Shown: positions 25,865-35,034, counted from the first letter of the stretch. The stretch: 64,000 bases of DNA from Flavobacterium faecale (GCF_003076455.1 NZ_CP020918.1:4500001-4564000); one strand, 5' to 3'. Notes: generated by a model from the sequence alone, not told the origin. A program made the numbers and translations.

Positions 25865-26932
25865 GTGCAGTCAAAATACTACCTACCCATTTTTTTACTT
25901 GTTCAAATAATTTTCTTGAAAACGTTGGCATTTTTTCCAGCGTTTGTAGAAAACTATTACAGTAATGGCTTGTACCAAACAATTTCAAAAACAGCAAGAA
26001 TCACCTTTGGATTTTTCTCCTTTTCAATAGGTGACTTAGCCTACGGAATTTTAGTAGCATTAATTATCAAATGGTTTTGGAAACGAAGAAAGACTTGGAA
26101 ACAGCAGTGGAAAAACAATCTATTGACTGTTTTGAGTTTTCTATCGGTTTTGTATTTTGTATTTCACCTTTTGTGGGGCATCAACTATTACCGTGAGCCT
26201 TTATTCGAAAAAATGACCATCAGTCGTGACTATACCGATGCCGATTTATTAATTTTCACCAAAAAACTAATCTCTAAAACGAATGCACTACAGCACCAAA
26301 TTACCAAAAATGACAGCTTAAAAGTGATCTTTCCGTATACGCAAGAGGCAGTGTTTAAGATGAATTTGAAGGGATACGAAAACCTTTCTAAACAACATAT
26401 TTTCTTTACCTATAAAAACATCAGTACAAAAAAATCACTCTTCAGTTTACCTTTGACCTATATGGGTTTTAGCGGTTACCTCAATCCTTTTACGAATGAA
26501 GCACAGGTCAATGACTTATTTCCTATGACTAATTTTCCGCTTGTTACTGCACACGAAATGGCGCACCAACTAGGATATGCCAGCGAGAGCGAGTGTAATT
26601 TTGTCGGATTTTTAGCTAGTATTAAAAACGAAGATATTTACATTCAATATTCGGGATATAGTTTTGCTTTGCGCTATTGCTTAAGCAATTGGAATAGAAG
26701 AGACGAAAAAACATTCAAAATATTACTAAAAAGCATCAACCCCGGAATTATAAAAAACTACCAAGAAACTGAAGCCTTTTGGGACAGTTATCAAAGCCCA
26801 ATCGACACCGCTTTTCATGCTTTTTATGATCAATATTTGAAAGCCAACCAACAATCCGAAGGAATTGATAGTTATAGTAAGTTCTTGAATTTGTTGATTA
26901 ATTATTCTGGAAAAGAGTCCCTAAGTTTCTAA
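25865..26932 (+). CDS. DUF3810 family membrane protein with HExxH motif
   Basis: The 355-residue protein starts from GTG 25865; there is no usable ATG, and an in-frame TTG at 25790 would add 25 residues. It has two N-terminal membrane segments (YYLPIFLLVQIIFLKTLAFF and a second near IGDLAYGILVALII), a third near VLSFLSVLYFVFHLLWGINYY, then a soluble domain with VTAHEMAHQLGYASESECNF. The HExxH-like HEMAH plus a downstream Glu suggest a zinc metalloprotease-like site. The final codons overlap a short CTAAG-type repeat. Substrate unknown. Confidence 0.8.
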   Translation: MQSKYYLPIFLLVQIIFLKTLAFFPAFVENYYSNGLYQTISKTARITFGFFSFSIGDLAYGILVALIIKWFWKRRKTWKQQWKNNLLTVLSFLSVLYFVFHLLWGINYYREPLFEKMTISRDYTDADLLIFTKKLISKTNALQHQITKNDSLKVIFPYTQEAVFKMNLKGYENLSKQHIFFTYKNISTKKSLFSLPLTYMGFSGYLNPFTNEAQVNDLFPMTNFPLVTAHEMAHQLGYASESECNFVGFLASIKNEDIYIQYSGYSFALRYCLSNWNRRDEKTFKILLKSINPGIIKNYQETEAFWDSYQSPIDTAFHAFYDQYLKANQQSEGIDSYSKFLNLLINYSGKESLSF

Positions 26933-26962
26933 GATTCTTAGCCGCTGAGTTTCTAAGATTTT
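26921..26962. repeat. TTTCTAAGAT-type degenerate repeat at the DUF3810 3' end
   Basis: CTAAGTTTCTAAGATTCTTAG is followed by GAGTTTCTAAGATTTTGC: the word AGTTTCTAAGATT occurs twice within 35 bases and supplies the stop codon of the DUF3810 gene. A related array is at 42541-42612. Confidence 0.5.
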
Positions 26963-26993
26963 GCAAAAATAATAACAGGTCACCGCTACTCAA

Positions 26994-27084
26994 ACTGAGA
27001 CTGATTATTGAGACTAATTACTGAAACTGATCACTGAGACTGATCACTGAGACTGATCACTGCGACTAAAAACTGCGACTAAAA
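26994..27084. repeat. Seven tandem 13-bp units
   Basis: Units read ACTGAGACTGATT, ATTGAGACTAATT, ACTGAAACTGATC, ACTGAGACTGATC (twice) and ACTGCGACTAAAA (twice), each exactly 13 bases. A degenerate CGAGACTAAAAATC follows. The array fills the gap between the convergent DUF3810 and NDH-2 genes. Shorter relatives lie at 28489-28514 and 42064-42091. Confidence 0.8.
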
Positions 27085-27106
27085 ACTAAACACCGAGACT
27101 AAAAAT

Positions 27107-28411
27107 CTAAACCTCATCACTAGTAAAAGTCACAAAACTTTTCTTCTTGAAAGGTCGAATAATCAAGCGACTTTCGCGATCAAATCGGATGTAATTGTAG
27201 ACCCAACTTAGAAATACAACTGCTTTATTTTTGAATCCAATCAATGAAAAAAGGTGGACCAACATCCATACAATCCAAGCGAAAACACCGCTAAAATGGA
27301 ATTTAGGCAAGTCAACTACGGCTTTGTTGCGACCAATTGTAGCCATCGAACCTTTGTCGTTGTACTCAAAAGCCTCCATAGGCTTGTTTTGGATTAATCG
27401 TACCAAGTTCTCCCCTAATACTTTTCCTTGTTGCAATGCTGGTTGTGCCATCATTGGATGCCCTTGTGGGAACGCTTCAGTTTCCATGCAGGCAACATCG
27501 CCAATTGCAAATAAATTGCTATACCCTTTTATTTGACTGAACTCATTCACACGAATTCGAGCCGCTCTTTCGATCAATGAGTCCACTGGTAAACCTTGCA
27601 CCAAAGCTCCTTGTACACCCGCCGTCCAAATTACGGTAGCAGCTTCAAAGGTCAAATCAGTATTTGTGGTTACAGTATGACCATTATAGCTTTTGACACG
27701 TACATTTTTCCAAATAGTAACGCCTAAACCTTTCAGAAATTTCTCAGCTGCCAGTGATGATTTCTCGCTCATTGTATTTAAAATATGATCCCCACTTTGA
27801 ATCAAGTTAATTTGCATCTTGGAAACATCCAAATCGGGATAATCTTTTTGGAGCACAGCCTTTTTCATTTCGGCCAAGGCTCCTGCTAATTCCACTCCAG
27901 TAGGTCCTGCTCCTACCAGCACAAAATTGATTAAACTGTTTCTTTCGGCCTCTACTGTAGTCAATACCGCCTGCTCAAAATTTTCGAGAATCAAACTACG
28001 AATATTCAACGATTGCGGAATATTTTTCATTGCCATGCTGTTGCGTTCCATTTCTTTGTTGCCAAAAAAATTAGTCTTCGCTCCCGTTGCCATCACCAAA
28101 TAATCAAAAGACAACTCCCCTATTTCGGTAATTACTTTTTGATTTTTTGTATCAATTTCTTGAACATTGGTCAGCCTAAAATAAAAATTATCATATTCCT
28201 GAATCACTTTACGCAGTGGATAAGCAATAGAACCAGCTTCAAGACCTCCGGTAGCCACCTGATAAAGAAGTGGTTGAAAAGTGTGGTAATTATTTTTATC
28301 AATCAACACCACTTGTACCGCTTGTTTTTTTAGCTTTTTAGCCAATGCGATTCCGGCAAATCCACCTCCAATGATGATGATACGTGGTAATGTTGTGTTA
28401 GGTATATTCAT
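27107..28411 (-). CDS. ndh: Type II NADH:quinone oxidoreductase (NDH-2)
   Basis: The 434-residue flavoprotein transfers electrons from NADH to quinone without pumping protons. FAD-binding GxGxxG is IIGGGFAGIALAKKL (about 12-26); NYHTFQPLLYQVATGGLE is the family signature near the FAD; a second dinucleotide site is VLVGAGPTGVELAGALAEM; LFAIGDVACMETE holds the FAD-ribityl Asp; and a C-terminal hydrophobic helix (FAWIVWMLVHLFSLIGF) provides membrane attachment. Followed in the same direction (upstream) by plsC-like and Nudix genes, with gaps over 100 bases. Confidence 0.9.
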   Translation of the reverse strand: MNIPNTTLPRIIIIGGGFAGIALAKKLKKQAVQVVLIDKNNYHTFQPLLYQVATGGLEAGSIAYPLRKVIQEYDNFYFRLTNVQEIDTKNQKVITEIGELSFDYLVMATGAKTNFFGNKEMERNSMAMKNIPQSLNIRSLILENFEQAVLTTVEAERNSLINFVLVGAGPTGVELAGALAEMKKAVLQKDYPDLDVSKMQINLIQSGDHILNTMSEKSSLAAEKFLKGLGVTIWKNVRVKSYNGHTVTTNTDLTFEAATVIWTAGVQGALVQGLPVDSLIERAARIRVNEFSQIKGYSNLFAIGDVACMETEAFPQGHPMMAQPALQQGKVLGENLVRLIQNKPMEAFEYNDKGSMATIGRNKAVVDLPKFHFSGVFAWIVWMLVHLFSLIGFKNKAVVFLSWVYNYIRFDRESRLIIRPFKKKSFVTFTSDEV

Positions 28412-28488
28412 GTTATTTCAAATAAAATTAACGATAATAGCGCAAAAAAAAGTAACAGAATTACTGCAAGCTACATCTAAAGCTAATC

Positions 28489-28514
28489 ACTGGATACTGC
28501 AACTGAAAAACTGA
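28489..28514. repeat. Two 13-bp units related to the 27.0-kb tandem array
   Basis: ACTGGATACTGCA then ACTGAAAAACTGA, followed by ACTAAAC, in phase with a 13-base period. They abut the stop codon of the acyltransferase gene. Confidence 0.45.
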
Positions 28515-28515
28515 A

Positions 28516-29325
28516 CTAAACTTCATATTTTCGCAATTTATCCAATCGCTCTTGCTCTTCTAAATCTTCTATCGAAATGACATTCAGAAAAGAAGGGTGC
28601 TGCTCAATGGCATATTCTACTTTGGCCACGATATCATCAATAGAATCGTTATCATAATCAATTTCTAAAGGTTCTTTGATTATAAAGGACTGCAAAATGC
28701 CCTTTTTCTTGATTCGTAATCCTTTTTTATCAAAAGATCGGCGAAAACCATCAATTACAATAGGGACAACAATCGGTCGGTGTTCTTTAATAATGTGTGC
28801 AGTTCCTTTTCGAACAGGGTTGAAAGACTTGGTTGTTCCTTGCGGAAAAGTGATTACCCAACCATCTTCAAGAGCCATTTTTATATTTTCGGTATCATCT
28901 GGATTCACATCTTTCTTTTCGACAACATCTACACCTTTTGCACGCCACGTACGCTCTACCGAGATAGCACCCGCATAGGCCATCATACGAGGCAAAAGGC
29001 CCGATTGCATAGTCTCTTTGGCGGCAACATAATAGATATTAAGTTTGGGTTGCCATAAATAGCATACATTTTTAATGCTGTCAGTACGACCACTTAAGCT
29101 GGCATTAAAAACATGAAACATCGCCACCACATCTGCAAAATAAGTTTGGTGATTGGAAATAAAGAGCACATTAGTATCAGGTAAATTTTTTATGATTTCC
29201 GACCCTTCAATTTGTAGTTCATTGAAGCCACGGTAGCGCCTGTGTGTCATTGCACCAAACAACCGAATCAACCATTTTTTTATAAAAAGGATATGTCCAA
29301 AGGGATTTCGTTTCAACAAACCCAT
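28516..29325 (-). CDS. 1-acyl-sn-glycerol-3-phosphate acyltransferase-like protein (PlsC family)
   Basis: The 269-residue protein carries the catalytic HX4D motif as SNHQTYFADVVAM (about 57-69), block II near GAISVERTWRAKG, block III TFPQGTTKSFNPVRKG (Glu of the usual EGT replaced by Gln), and block IV PIVVPIVIDGFRRSF. It probably acylates lysophosphatidate or a related lipid at the inner membrane. The substitution in the EGTR-type block is visible but not rare in this group. Possibly co-expressed with NDH-2. Confidence 0.8.
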   Translation of the reverse strand: MGLLKRNPFGHILFIKKWLIRLFGAMTHRRYRGFNELQIEGSEIIKNLPDTNVLFISNHQTYFADVVAMFHVFNASLSGRTDSIKNVCYLWQPKLNIYYVAAKETMQSGLLPRMMAYAGAISVERTWRAKGVDVVEKKDVNPDDTENIKMALEDGWVITFPQGTTKSFNPVRKGTAHIIKEHRPIVVPIVIDGFRRSFDKKGLRIKKKGILQSFIIKEPLEIDYDNDSIDDIVAKVEYAIEQHPSFLNVISIEDLEEQERLDKLRKYEV

Positions 29326-29462
29326 AATTTTATTTTCATTTTACAATTACGTCACAATGTAGTGATTTTTTATTAGTATCTCGACGGAATTACTATGGCT
29401 CAAGCTAAAAGCAAATTAACCTAAATCTTTGTAGTGCATAAATACTTATTCTTACTTCGTCC

Positions 29463-30125
29463 CTATTGCCCTCTCTGTGACTGCAATACCGACTTGATTA
29501 CATCTTTCAATTCGCTCAAAATCATCGCTGTGGCTCCCCACACAATTTGCTCTTCAATTTGAAAAGCGGGAACTTCAATCTCTTCTGCATACGAGGTTGG
29601 AATAGTTACGTTTACCAAAATTTCATCTTTCAAAAAAACATCCAATGGCAGCTCAATTATACGGGCTACCTCTGATGGATCTGGTGTAAAATCAAGCTCG
29701 GTATTACTAATTCCTAAAAAAGGGTGAACCATAAAGTTACTTGGAGGAATATAGATTGGTGTAAAATCTTTTTTGATTTCGACCAAATCAGGAATTACAC
29801 CCACTTCTTCGTGCGTTTCTCTCAAGGCAGTAAAAGACAGATCCCGATCTTCAATTTCGTATTTACCTCCCGGAAAAGCGATTTGTCCCGAGTGGACGCC
29901 CTCATACACATTACGCACAATGAGAACGATTGTTGTTTGAGTGCCTTTTGGGTAAAACAACATTAATACGGCAGCTTTTCGGGGCATCTTTTTTGAAATA
30001 TCAATTTTTAAAAGTTCCTCCATACGTTCCATAGGCGCCATTTTTGCATGTGAGGCTGCCGCAGGTAGTGAGGCTGAAACTATATGTGGAACAATTTCTA
30101 AAAAATAGCTGAAATCCATAATCAA
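29463..30125 (-). CDS. CoA pyrophosphatase-type Nudix hydrolase
   Basis: The 220-residue protein (218 if ATG 30119 is used). SGQIAFPGGKYEIEDRDLS leads into the Nudix box, with ALRETHEEVGV supplying the REUXEEXGU part. The upstream GVHSGQIAFPGGK matches the NuCoA signature of enzymes that cut coenzyme A to 3',5'-ADP and phosphopantetheine. The C-terminal IVWGATAMILSEL is also typical of the NudL/YeaB group. Divergent from the DUF4268 gene. Confidence 0.85.
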   Translation of the reverse strand: MIMDFSYFLEIVPHIVSASLPAAASHAKMAPMERMEELLKIDISKKMPRKAAVLMLFYPKGTQTTIVLIVRNVYEGVHSGQIAFPGGKYEIEDRDLSFTALRETHEEVGVIPDLVEIKKDFTPIYIPPSNFMVHPFLGISNTELDFTPDPSEVARIIELPLDVFLKDEILVNVTIPTSYAEEIEVPAFQIEEQIVWGATAMILSELKDVIKSVLQSQRGQ

Positions 30126-30211
30126 ATCTTATTTTTGCAATTCGTAGCAATGATAAATATAGTTTAGAAAAGTAGAGTTTACAAATTTTCTAGACCCAAA
30201 ACGCATAACAG

Positions 30212-30646
30212 ATGTATAGTAAAGTAGAGTCACAAAAATTAAAGAGAGAATTTTGGGTAAGTTTTGCCGACAAATACCCCCGCAAATGGGTTTTGTATGA
30301 CACCAAAATCAAGGATTTTTCGTTTAAGTTTTTTGTTGACAATAAAAAAGCACAAGTTTTAATTGATATCGAGCAACGTAGCGCCGAAAAACGTACCGCC
30401 TATTTTGAAAAACTAGAAGCACTCAAAACTATTCTAGATGAGGAGTTTATAAAAGATTTAGTTTTCGAAAAAGAATATGTTCTCGAAAGCGGCAAAACAA
30501 TCAGTCGTATTTGGGTTGAAAAAGATGGCGTTGGTTTTAGTAATCGTTACCACTGGGATGCTATATTTGATTTCTTTTTCGAAAAAATGAATGCGCTGGA
30601 GTTATTCTACTTGGAATATGATGAGTTTATAAAGGATATTGATTAA
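30212..30646 (+). CDS. DUF4268 family protein
   Basis: The 144-residue soluble protein contains LKREFWVSFADKYPRKWVLY and QVLIDIEQRSAEKRTAYFEKL, the recognisable DUF4268 pattern, and no signal peptide. DUF4268 also occurs as a domain near restriction-type nucleases in other bacteria, but here it stands alone. The upstream Nudix gene is divergent and the next gene convergent, so context gives no clue. Function unknown. Confidence 0.75.
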   Translation: MYSKVESQKLKREFWVSFADKYPRKWVLYDTKIKDFSFKFFVDNKKAQVLIDIEQRSAEKRTAYFEKLEALKTILDEEFIKDLVFEKEYVLESGKTISRIWVEKDGVGFSNRYHWDAIFDFFFEKMNALELFYLEYDEFIKDID

Positions 30647-30772
30647 TTTTTTGCTACACAGATATTTGCCAACAAACAAGAACAGAATTCCTTAATTACG
30701 GCCTAATCTCGGATCAAAAATAAATCAAGTTACTTATTGACAAATTATACGTTAAGCCTTAAAAAACATTTA

Positions 30773-31726
30773 CTAATTGCTATTATTTTGAGATCGTTCA
30801 AAAAATTGCATTACGCTTTTTTGTGTATAATCTAACTCAATTATGTCTTTTAAAGCCTTCTTTTTATCCTTTGACGACTCATAGTATGATTTGCAAATTT
30901 TATATCCTATAAAATATCCCAAATCGGCAATACCATATGGAGCATTATCGCCGTTGTATAACCAGTTTTTTGTCTCGTCACCCAACATATCTGCCTGAAA
31001 TAATTTCCAAATTTCCTCCTCATGTGCATGCCCATAGGTCATATAAGATGCCTTTATAGGTCTCTGTACTACCAATTCTGATATAAAATCGCAAGATCCT
31101 TCTCTAATGCATTTACCTAGTAGGTTTGAATTGTCATGATTTTCGTCGTCACTCATTTTTTGTTGCGTATGTCCAGCTTCATGAGCCACCAAACTTACGA
31201 TATCACCATTTGCACTAAACATTGATTGAAGCCAAGGATTTAGTTCTGAAGCATCTACAGCAGAAGTTGCGCATGCAATTTCTGCACCTATCAATATTTC
31301 AGAATTTTTTGTTGTGCCACCAGAATTTAAACAACCAATTGTAAAATAAACATCCGGTTGTTTAAAGCTTGGATATAAGCTTGCAAACCGAAGCATAGCC
31401 GTTTCAATCTCCTTCTTTCTTCCTTGAATCTCCGTAGTAAACGATCTAAGCGAAATCCAAAATTTAGGATAATTCAAAATATTATCTAAAAGCAATTCAG
31501 CACTATGATTTCTAGACACCATAAAATGTTTTTCGCCTATTGTTGCTTGGTCTAAATATATTTCTTGAACAAAACGTAACTGTTTTACTCTATCGGTGGC
31601 TTTTTGAAGACTGTCGTAGGCTTGCCAATAGTGTGTTATATCAGCTGTTGAAATGACAAATTCAGGAGTTTGGCCAAAGGATCTACCAAAAATTAAAACA
31701 GTTAATAATAAAAGTAAGTTCTTCAT
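30773..31726 (-). CDS. Exported zinc-metalloprotease-like protein (DUF2268/GldB-related)
   Basis: The 317-residue protein starts from ATG 31726, which places the signal peptide MKNLLLLLTVLIFGRSFGQ at the N-terminus; the upstream ATG adds nine basic residues. The centre holds SLVAHEAGHTQQKM, an HExxH zinc site, with a following Glu-rich helix (CIREGSCDFISELVV) that can give the third ligand. The pattern resembles DUF2268 and GldB-related proteins. It should be periplasmic. The upstream region contains a structured intergenic element (31776-31893). Confidence 0.65.
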   Translation of the reverse strand: MKNLLLLLTVLIFGRSFGQTPEFVISTADITHYWQAYDSLQKATDRVKQLRFVQEIYLDQATIGEKHFMVSRNHSAELLLDNILNYPKFWISLRSFTTEIQGRKKEIETAMLRFASLYPSFKQPDVYFTIGCLNSGGTTKNSEILIGAEIACATSAVDASELNPWLQSMFSANGDIVSLVAHEAGHTQQKMSDDENHDNSNLLGKCIREGSCDFISELVVQRPIKASYMTYGHAHEEEIWKLFQADMLGDETKNWLYNGDNAPYGIADLGYFIGYKICKSYYESSKDKKKALKDIIELDYTQKSVMQFFERSQNNSN

Positions 31727-31775
31727 TTTTAAATTAATTTTTTTTTTCAACAAAATTTGAACGGTATGCTATTTG

Positions 31776-31893
31776 CGGGAGGGATTGAAGCGGCATCCTT
31801 TTTTGTCTCTTTTTTTGAGACAAAAAAGATATAGCTGAAAGCCCGACCCGAAGTTGCGAGGAAGAATAACGAAGCAAACTGAGGGGCACGCCC
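31776..31893 (+). ncRNA. Structured intergenic element, possible Flavo-1-like RNA
   Basis: CGGGAGGGATTGAAGCGGC opens a nested fold: CGGG..GGG pairs with CCC..CCCG at 31842-31850, and inside is a perfect 11-bp stem TTTTTTGTCTC / GAGACAAAAAA with a T6 loop. GATATAGCTGAAAGCCCGAC and a distal GGGCACGCCC palindrome follow. The same words recur in intergenic DNA of many Flavobacteria; whether this is the Rfam Flavo-1 motif or another repeated element needs a covariance-model search. The active strand is uncertain. Confidence 0.5.
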
Positions 31894-31911
31894 AAATTAT
31901 TTAATTAAACT

Positions 31912-32331
31912 TTAAGCGTTGAAAATATTATAAAGAATTATGCGATCGCCATAATTAATGTATAACTGTTTGCGATTGTCTTGATTTTTGCGAGTGATAA
32001 TAGACAGTGTACATTCCTCTCCATCGATATTTCTGCAAACGAAAGAGTAAACAATGTCAGTAGCATTTTCTTCTACGGGTACAAAAGTGACAATGTCATA
32101 CACTTGGATGATTCGTGAATAAACAACGATTCGCTTTTTGGTGGTATCTAAGTTAACAACCAAATTTACGAGTTCTAAATTGGACCATTCTCCCCACTTT
32201 CCTCTTTCATTTTTTTCTAAAACACTAACGCCAGAGGTAGTAAACTTATACGACTGACCAAACGATTTATGTGTAGCGATTGTGAAGAAAAAGAGTAAAC
32301 AAATTACTTTAAAAATGGATTTTTTATTCAT
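31912..32331 (-). CDS. Hypothetical exported protein
   Basis: The 139-residue protein has a signal peptide (1-25, ending KSFGQ) followed by a beta-rich domain (SYKFTTSGVSVLEKN, LVNLVVNLDTTKKRIVVY, YSFVCRNIDGEECTLSIIT). No catalytic motif. Its start codon overlaps the stop of the nitronate monooxygenase-like gene by one base (TAATG), so it is the last gene of the 34.9-31.9 kb operon. Function unknown. Confidence 0.65.
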   Translation of the reverse strand: MNKKSIFKVICLLFFFTIATHKSFGQSYKFTTSGVSVLEKNERGKWGEWSNLELVNLVVNLDTTKKRIVVYSRIIQVYDIVTFVPVEENATDIVYSFVCRNIDGEECTLSIITRKNQDNRKQLYINYGDRIILYNIFNA

Positions 32332-33278
32332 TATAGGAAACTATTATTTTGAAGTTCTATTCTTGCTTGTTCGTATTCTTTAAGTAGTGATGCTATAATT
32401 GCTGCGGCTGGCTTTACTTCGTCAATTAAAGCGGCAACCTGACCTATCTCTAGTTCTCCTTCGTCCAAATCCCCTTCAAACATTCCTTTTTTGGCTCTAC
32501 CTCTGCCCAATACATCTTTCAATTCTTGAGCAGTTGGATTGTTTTTGTAGACGTTTTGTAGCGATTCGTAAAATTTATTTTTCAACAATCGTACGGGTGT
32601 AAGTTCCTTGAGTGTGAGTTCAGTTTGTCCTTCTGTACTGGCAACCACTAGCTCTTTAAAATTTTGATGCGCTGACGATTCGGTTGCAGTAACAAAAGCG
32701 CTACCAATTTGGACCGCCTCTGCTCCCAAAGCAAAAGCCGCTAACATACCGCGACCAGTTGCAATTCCGCCTGCCGCGATCAACGGAATAGTAAGTTCTT
32801 TGCTAACTAACGGAATTAGGGTAAATGTTGTAGTTTCATCTCGCCCGTTATGTCCTCCGGCTTCAAAGCCTTCGGCAACAACAGCATCGACACCTGCCAA
32901 TTGCGCTTTCAAAGCAAATGCTAAACTGCTCACCACATGAACCACCGTTATTCCGTTTTTTTTGAGCATTGCAGTCCACGTTTTCGGATTACCTGCAGAG
33001 GTAAAAACTATTGGAACCTGCTCTTCTATAATGATTTTAAAAAGTTCTTCAAGATCAGGATATAACAAAGGTACATTGACAGCAAAGGGCTTAGTTGTTG
33101 CTTTTTTACATTTTTGAATGTGCTCTCGCAAGACATTTGGATACATAGAACCGGCACCGATTATTCCTAAACCACCTGCGTTACTCACAGCACTTGCCAA
33201 TTTGTAGCCACTAACCCAAACCATACCAGCTTGAATTATGGGATACTGAATCTTGAAAAGGGCTGTTACTCTATTCAT
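32331..33278 (-). CDS. Nitronate monooxygenase-like FMN enzyme (NPD family)
   Basis: The 315-residue TIM-barrel flavoprotein starts with LFKIQYPIIQAGMVWVSG, followed by VSNAGGLGIIGAGSM, a barrel strand VVAEGFEAGGHNGRDETT (the FMN phosphate and substrate region), IPLIAAGGIATGRGM and LGAEAVQIGSAFVTATES. This is the standard NMO/NPD order; the family oxidises nitronates but several members have other roles, including FabK-type enoyl reductase. It follows a T9SS subtilase gene by 11 bases. Confidence 0.85.
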   Translation of the reverse strand: MNRVTALFKIQYPIIQAGMVWVSGYKLASAVSNAGGLGIIGAGSMYPNVLREHIQKCKKATTKPFAVNVPLLYPDLEELFKIIIEEQVPIVFTSAGNPKTWTAMLKKNGITVVHVVSSLAFALKAQLAGVDAVVAEGFEAGGHNGRDETTTFTLIPLVSKELTIPLIAAGGIATGRGMLAAFALGAEAVQIGSAFVTATESSAHQNFKELVVASTEGQTELTLKELTPVRLLKNKFYESLQNVYKNNPTAQELKDVLGRGRAKKGMFEGDLDEGELEIGQVAALIDEVKPAAAIIASLLKEYEQARIELQNNSFL

Positions 33279-33289
33279 TAAAAACGAAA

Positions 33290-34924
33290 TTATAATTTGA
33301 CAATCTTACCCGTTTTCGAATAGGTGTCAAATTCAATTTTATACAAATAGGTTCCTGCTGCTAGAGATTCTAGTGAAACGGATTGATCAGAAACTAAATT
33401 ATCTTTTTCTAAAACCTTGGCTCCAACAGATGAATAAAAAATTATTGAACCCGCTTTCATCGATTCTGGAAAAGAAATACGAACCGAGCTGGCCGTAGGA
33501 TTAGGATATACTGCAACTTCTTTTTCAGTCTCCGCATCTGCAAATGGATCAGGAAGTTGGATACCTAATGCCAGGTTGAAATTTGGAATTCCGTAACCGT
33601 ATTCAGAATTTGGGCTTGCGAATTTATCAGAGGATTGTAGTATTAAGTCTTTGATTTGTTGACTGGTTTTATTGGGAAACGCTTGCCAAATACACGCTAC
33701 CATACCGGCCATGATAGGACCCGAAAATGAGGTTCCGCTTGCCGAAATTATGTTTCCAAATTCATCTGCTAACACATCAGCTTGCCCTTGGGCCATGACA
33801 TCAGGTTTTATTCGTCCGTCAAAAGATGGACCAATCGAACTAAAGGTCGCTCGTGCACGAGAGGCTGTAACTGCACCTACAGAAAGTACTCCAAAAGCAT
33901 CTGCAGGAGCACCAATATGCGGCTCTGATTCATTTCCTTCATTCCCTGCAGAAACTACCACTACCATTCCTCTAGAAGATGCCACATTGGCTCCTTTGGA
34001 AATGAAGGTAGCGTCACCCGTCATATCTGCATAAGTGAGGTCGTAATTTGGATTGGTATGACCATTCAAATACCCCAAAGAAGAATTTATAATATCAACA
34101 CCTAAACTATCTGCCATTTCAGCGGCCTCTACCCAATAGGATTGTTCCACTGGACTTTCTTGCGAGTTATCTTCTGTAATGAACAAACAATAGGAAGCAT
34201 CTGGCGCCGTGCCTACCAAGGCATTCTCTTTGTAACCTCCCATGCTTGACAATACATAGGTACCATGATGATCACCTGCATAAAAATTTGTGCTTCGACC
34301 TACAAAATTGTAGCCACCAATTATCTTGTTGTTATCACGCAATCGTTTGAAAGGTTGGGCCGTATTTACCCCAGGAAAACCCGCATCAATAATTGCAATT
34401 ATCTTTCCGTTTCCTGTATAATTTTGTTGGTGCAAGTAGTCACCATTGAGCATTTTTATTTGATTATCAGAATTACCATAAGCGAAGTTAATATTGGACT
34501 GTGTACTAACCTCTATTGATTTTTGCTTAACGGTTTTTGCTGTTTTTGTTGTAGCAGTTGACGTATTCAATGCTTTATTAGCAAAAATCACTTTCGAAAC
34601 AAAAGACAAACTAGTTAATGCCTTGACCGCTGCAAAATTTCCTTGTATGTGCAAGGCATTCATCCATTTTGACTTGGCCATTACCGTAATACCAGGACTT
34701 GATTTTACTTGTGTGATATAAGCAGGAGTGACTGGAATATCTTTGAAATCTAAGGAAATATTTTGGTTTTGACGTCTCTCAATAGCCCTTTGGGAAAGCA
34801 TCGTAAGAGGAGCGTTGTAATACCCTTGCTCATTTGATTTGGCATTAAAGTATACCCACGCATCTTCTTGACAAAGAGCGCTCAACGAAGTGAGAAGCAG
34901 TAGTATGGAGAATAATCTATTCAA
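33290..34924 (-). CDS. Secreted subtilisin-like (S8) serine peptidase with T9SS tail
   Basis: The 544-residue protein has signal peptide 1-19, a propeptide-like region (about 20-140), and a catalytic S8 domain with Asp180 (IAIIDAGFPG), His220 (DHHGTYV), oxyanion Asn328 (SAGNEG) and Ser399 (SASGTSFSGP). The last 75 or so residues are a type A sorting domain (VAVYPNPTASSVRISF, LAAGTYLYKIEF, TGKIVKL), so it is exported by the type IX system and probably surface-bound or released. A -7 element CAAATATA (34948-34955, minus strand) precedes it. Confidence 0.93.
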   Translation of the reverse strand: MNRLFSILLLLTSLSALCQEDAWVYFNAKSNEQGYYNAPLTMLSQRAIERRQNQNISLDFKDIPVTPAYITQVKSSPGITVMAKSKWMNALHIQGNFAAVKALTSLSFVSKVIFANKALNTSTATTKTAKTVKQKSIEVSTQSNINFAYGNSDNQIKMLNGDYLHQQNYTGNGKIIAIIDAGFPGVNTAQPFKRLRDNNKIIGGYNFVGRSTNFYAGDHHGTYVLSSMGGYKENALVGTAPDASYCLFITEDNSQESPVEQSYWVEAAEMADSLGVDIINSSLGYLNGHTNPNYDLTYADMTGDATFISKGANVASSRGMVVVVSAGNEGNESEPHIGAPADAFGVLSVGAVTASRARATFSSIGPSFDGRIKPDVMAQGQADVLADEFGNIISASGTSFSGPIMAGMVACIWQAFPNKTSQQIKDLILQSSDKFASPNSEYGYGIPNFNLALGIQLPDPFADAETEKEVAVYPNPTASSVRISFPESMKAGSIIFYSSVGAKVLEKDNLVSDQSVSLESLAAGTYLYKIEFDTYSKTGKIVKL

Positions 34925-35034
34925 TTTAAAAAAACAAAGTGTAACATCAAATATAGTAAATTAACATTAAACTTCGCCTTTTTAAATGCATCGTTAAAAG
35001 AATATTATTATTTTTTCAAGTTTATGAAAAATAT

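Noticed and set aside
26994..27084. CRISPR array
   Set aside because: Units are 13 bases long and contiguous with no unique spacers; no cas genes in the window.
29395..29424. Tiny ATG frame (MAQAKSKLT) between the plsC-like and Nudix genes
   Set aside because: Nine codons only, with no supporting signal.
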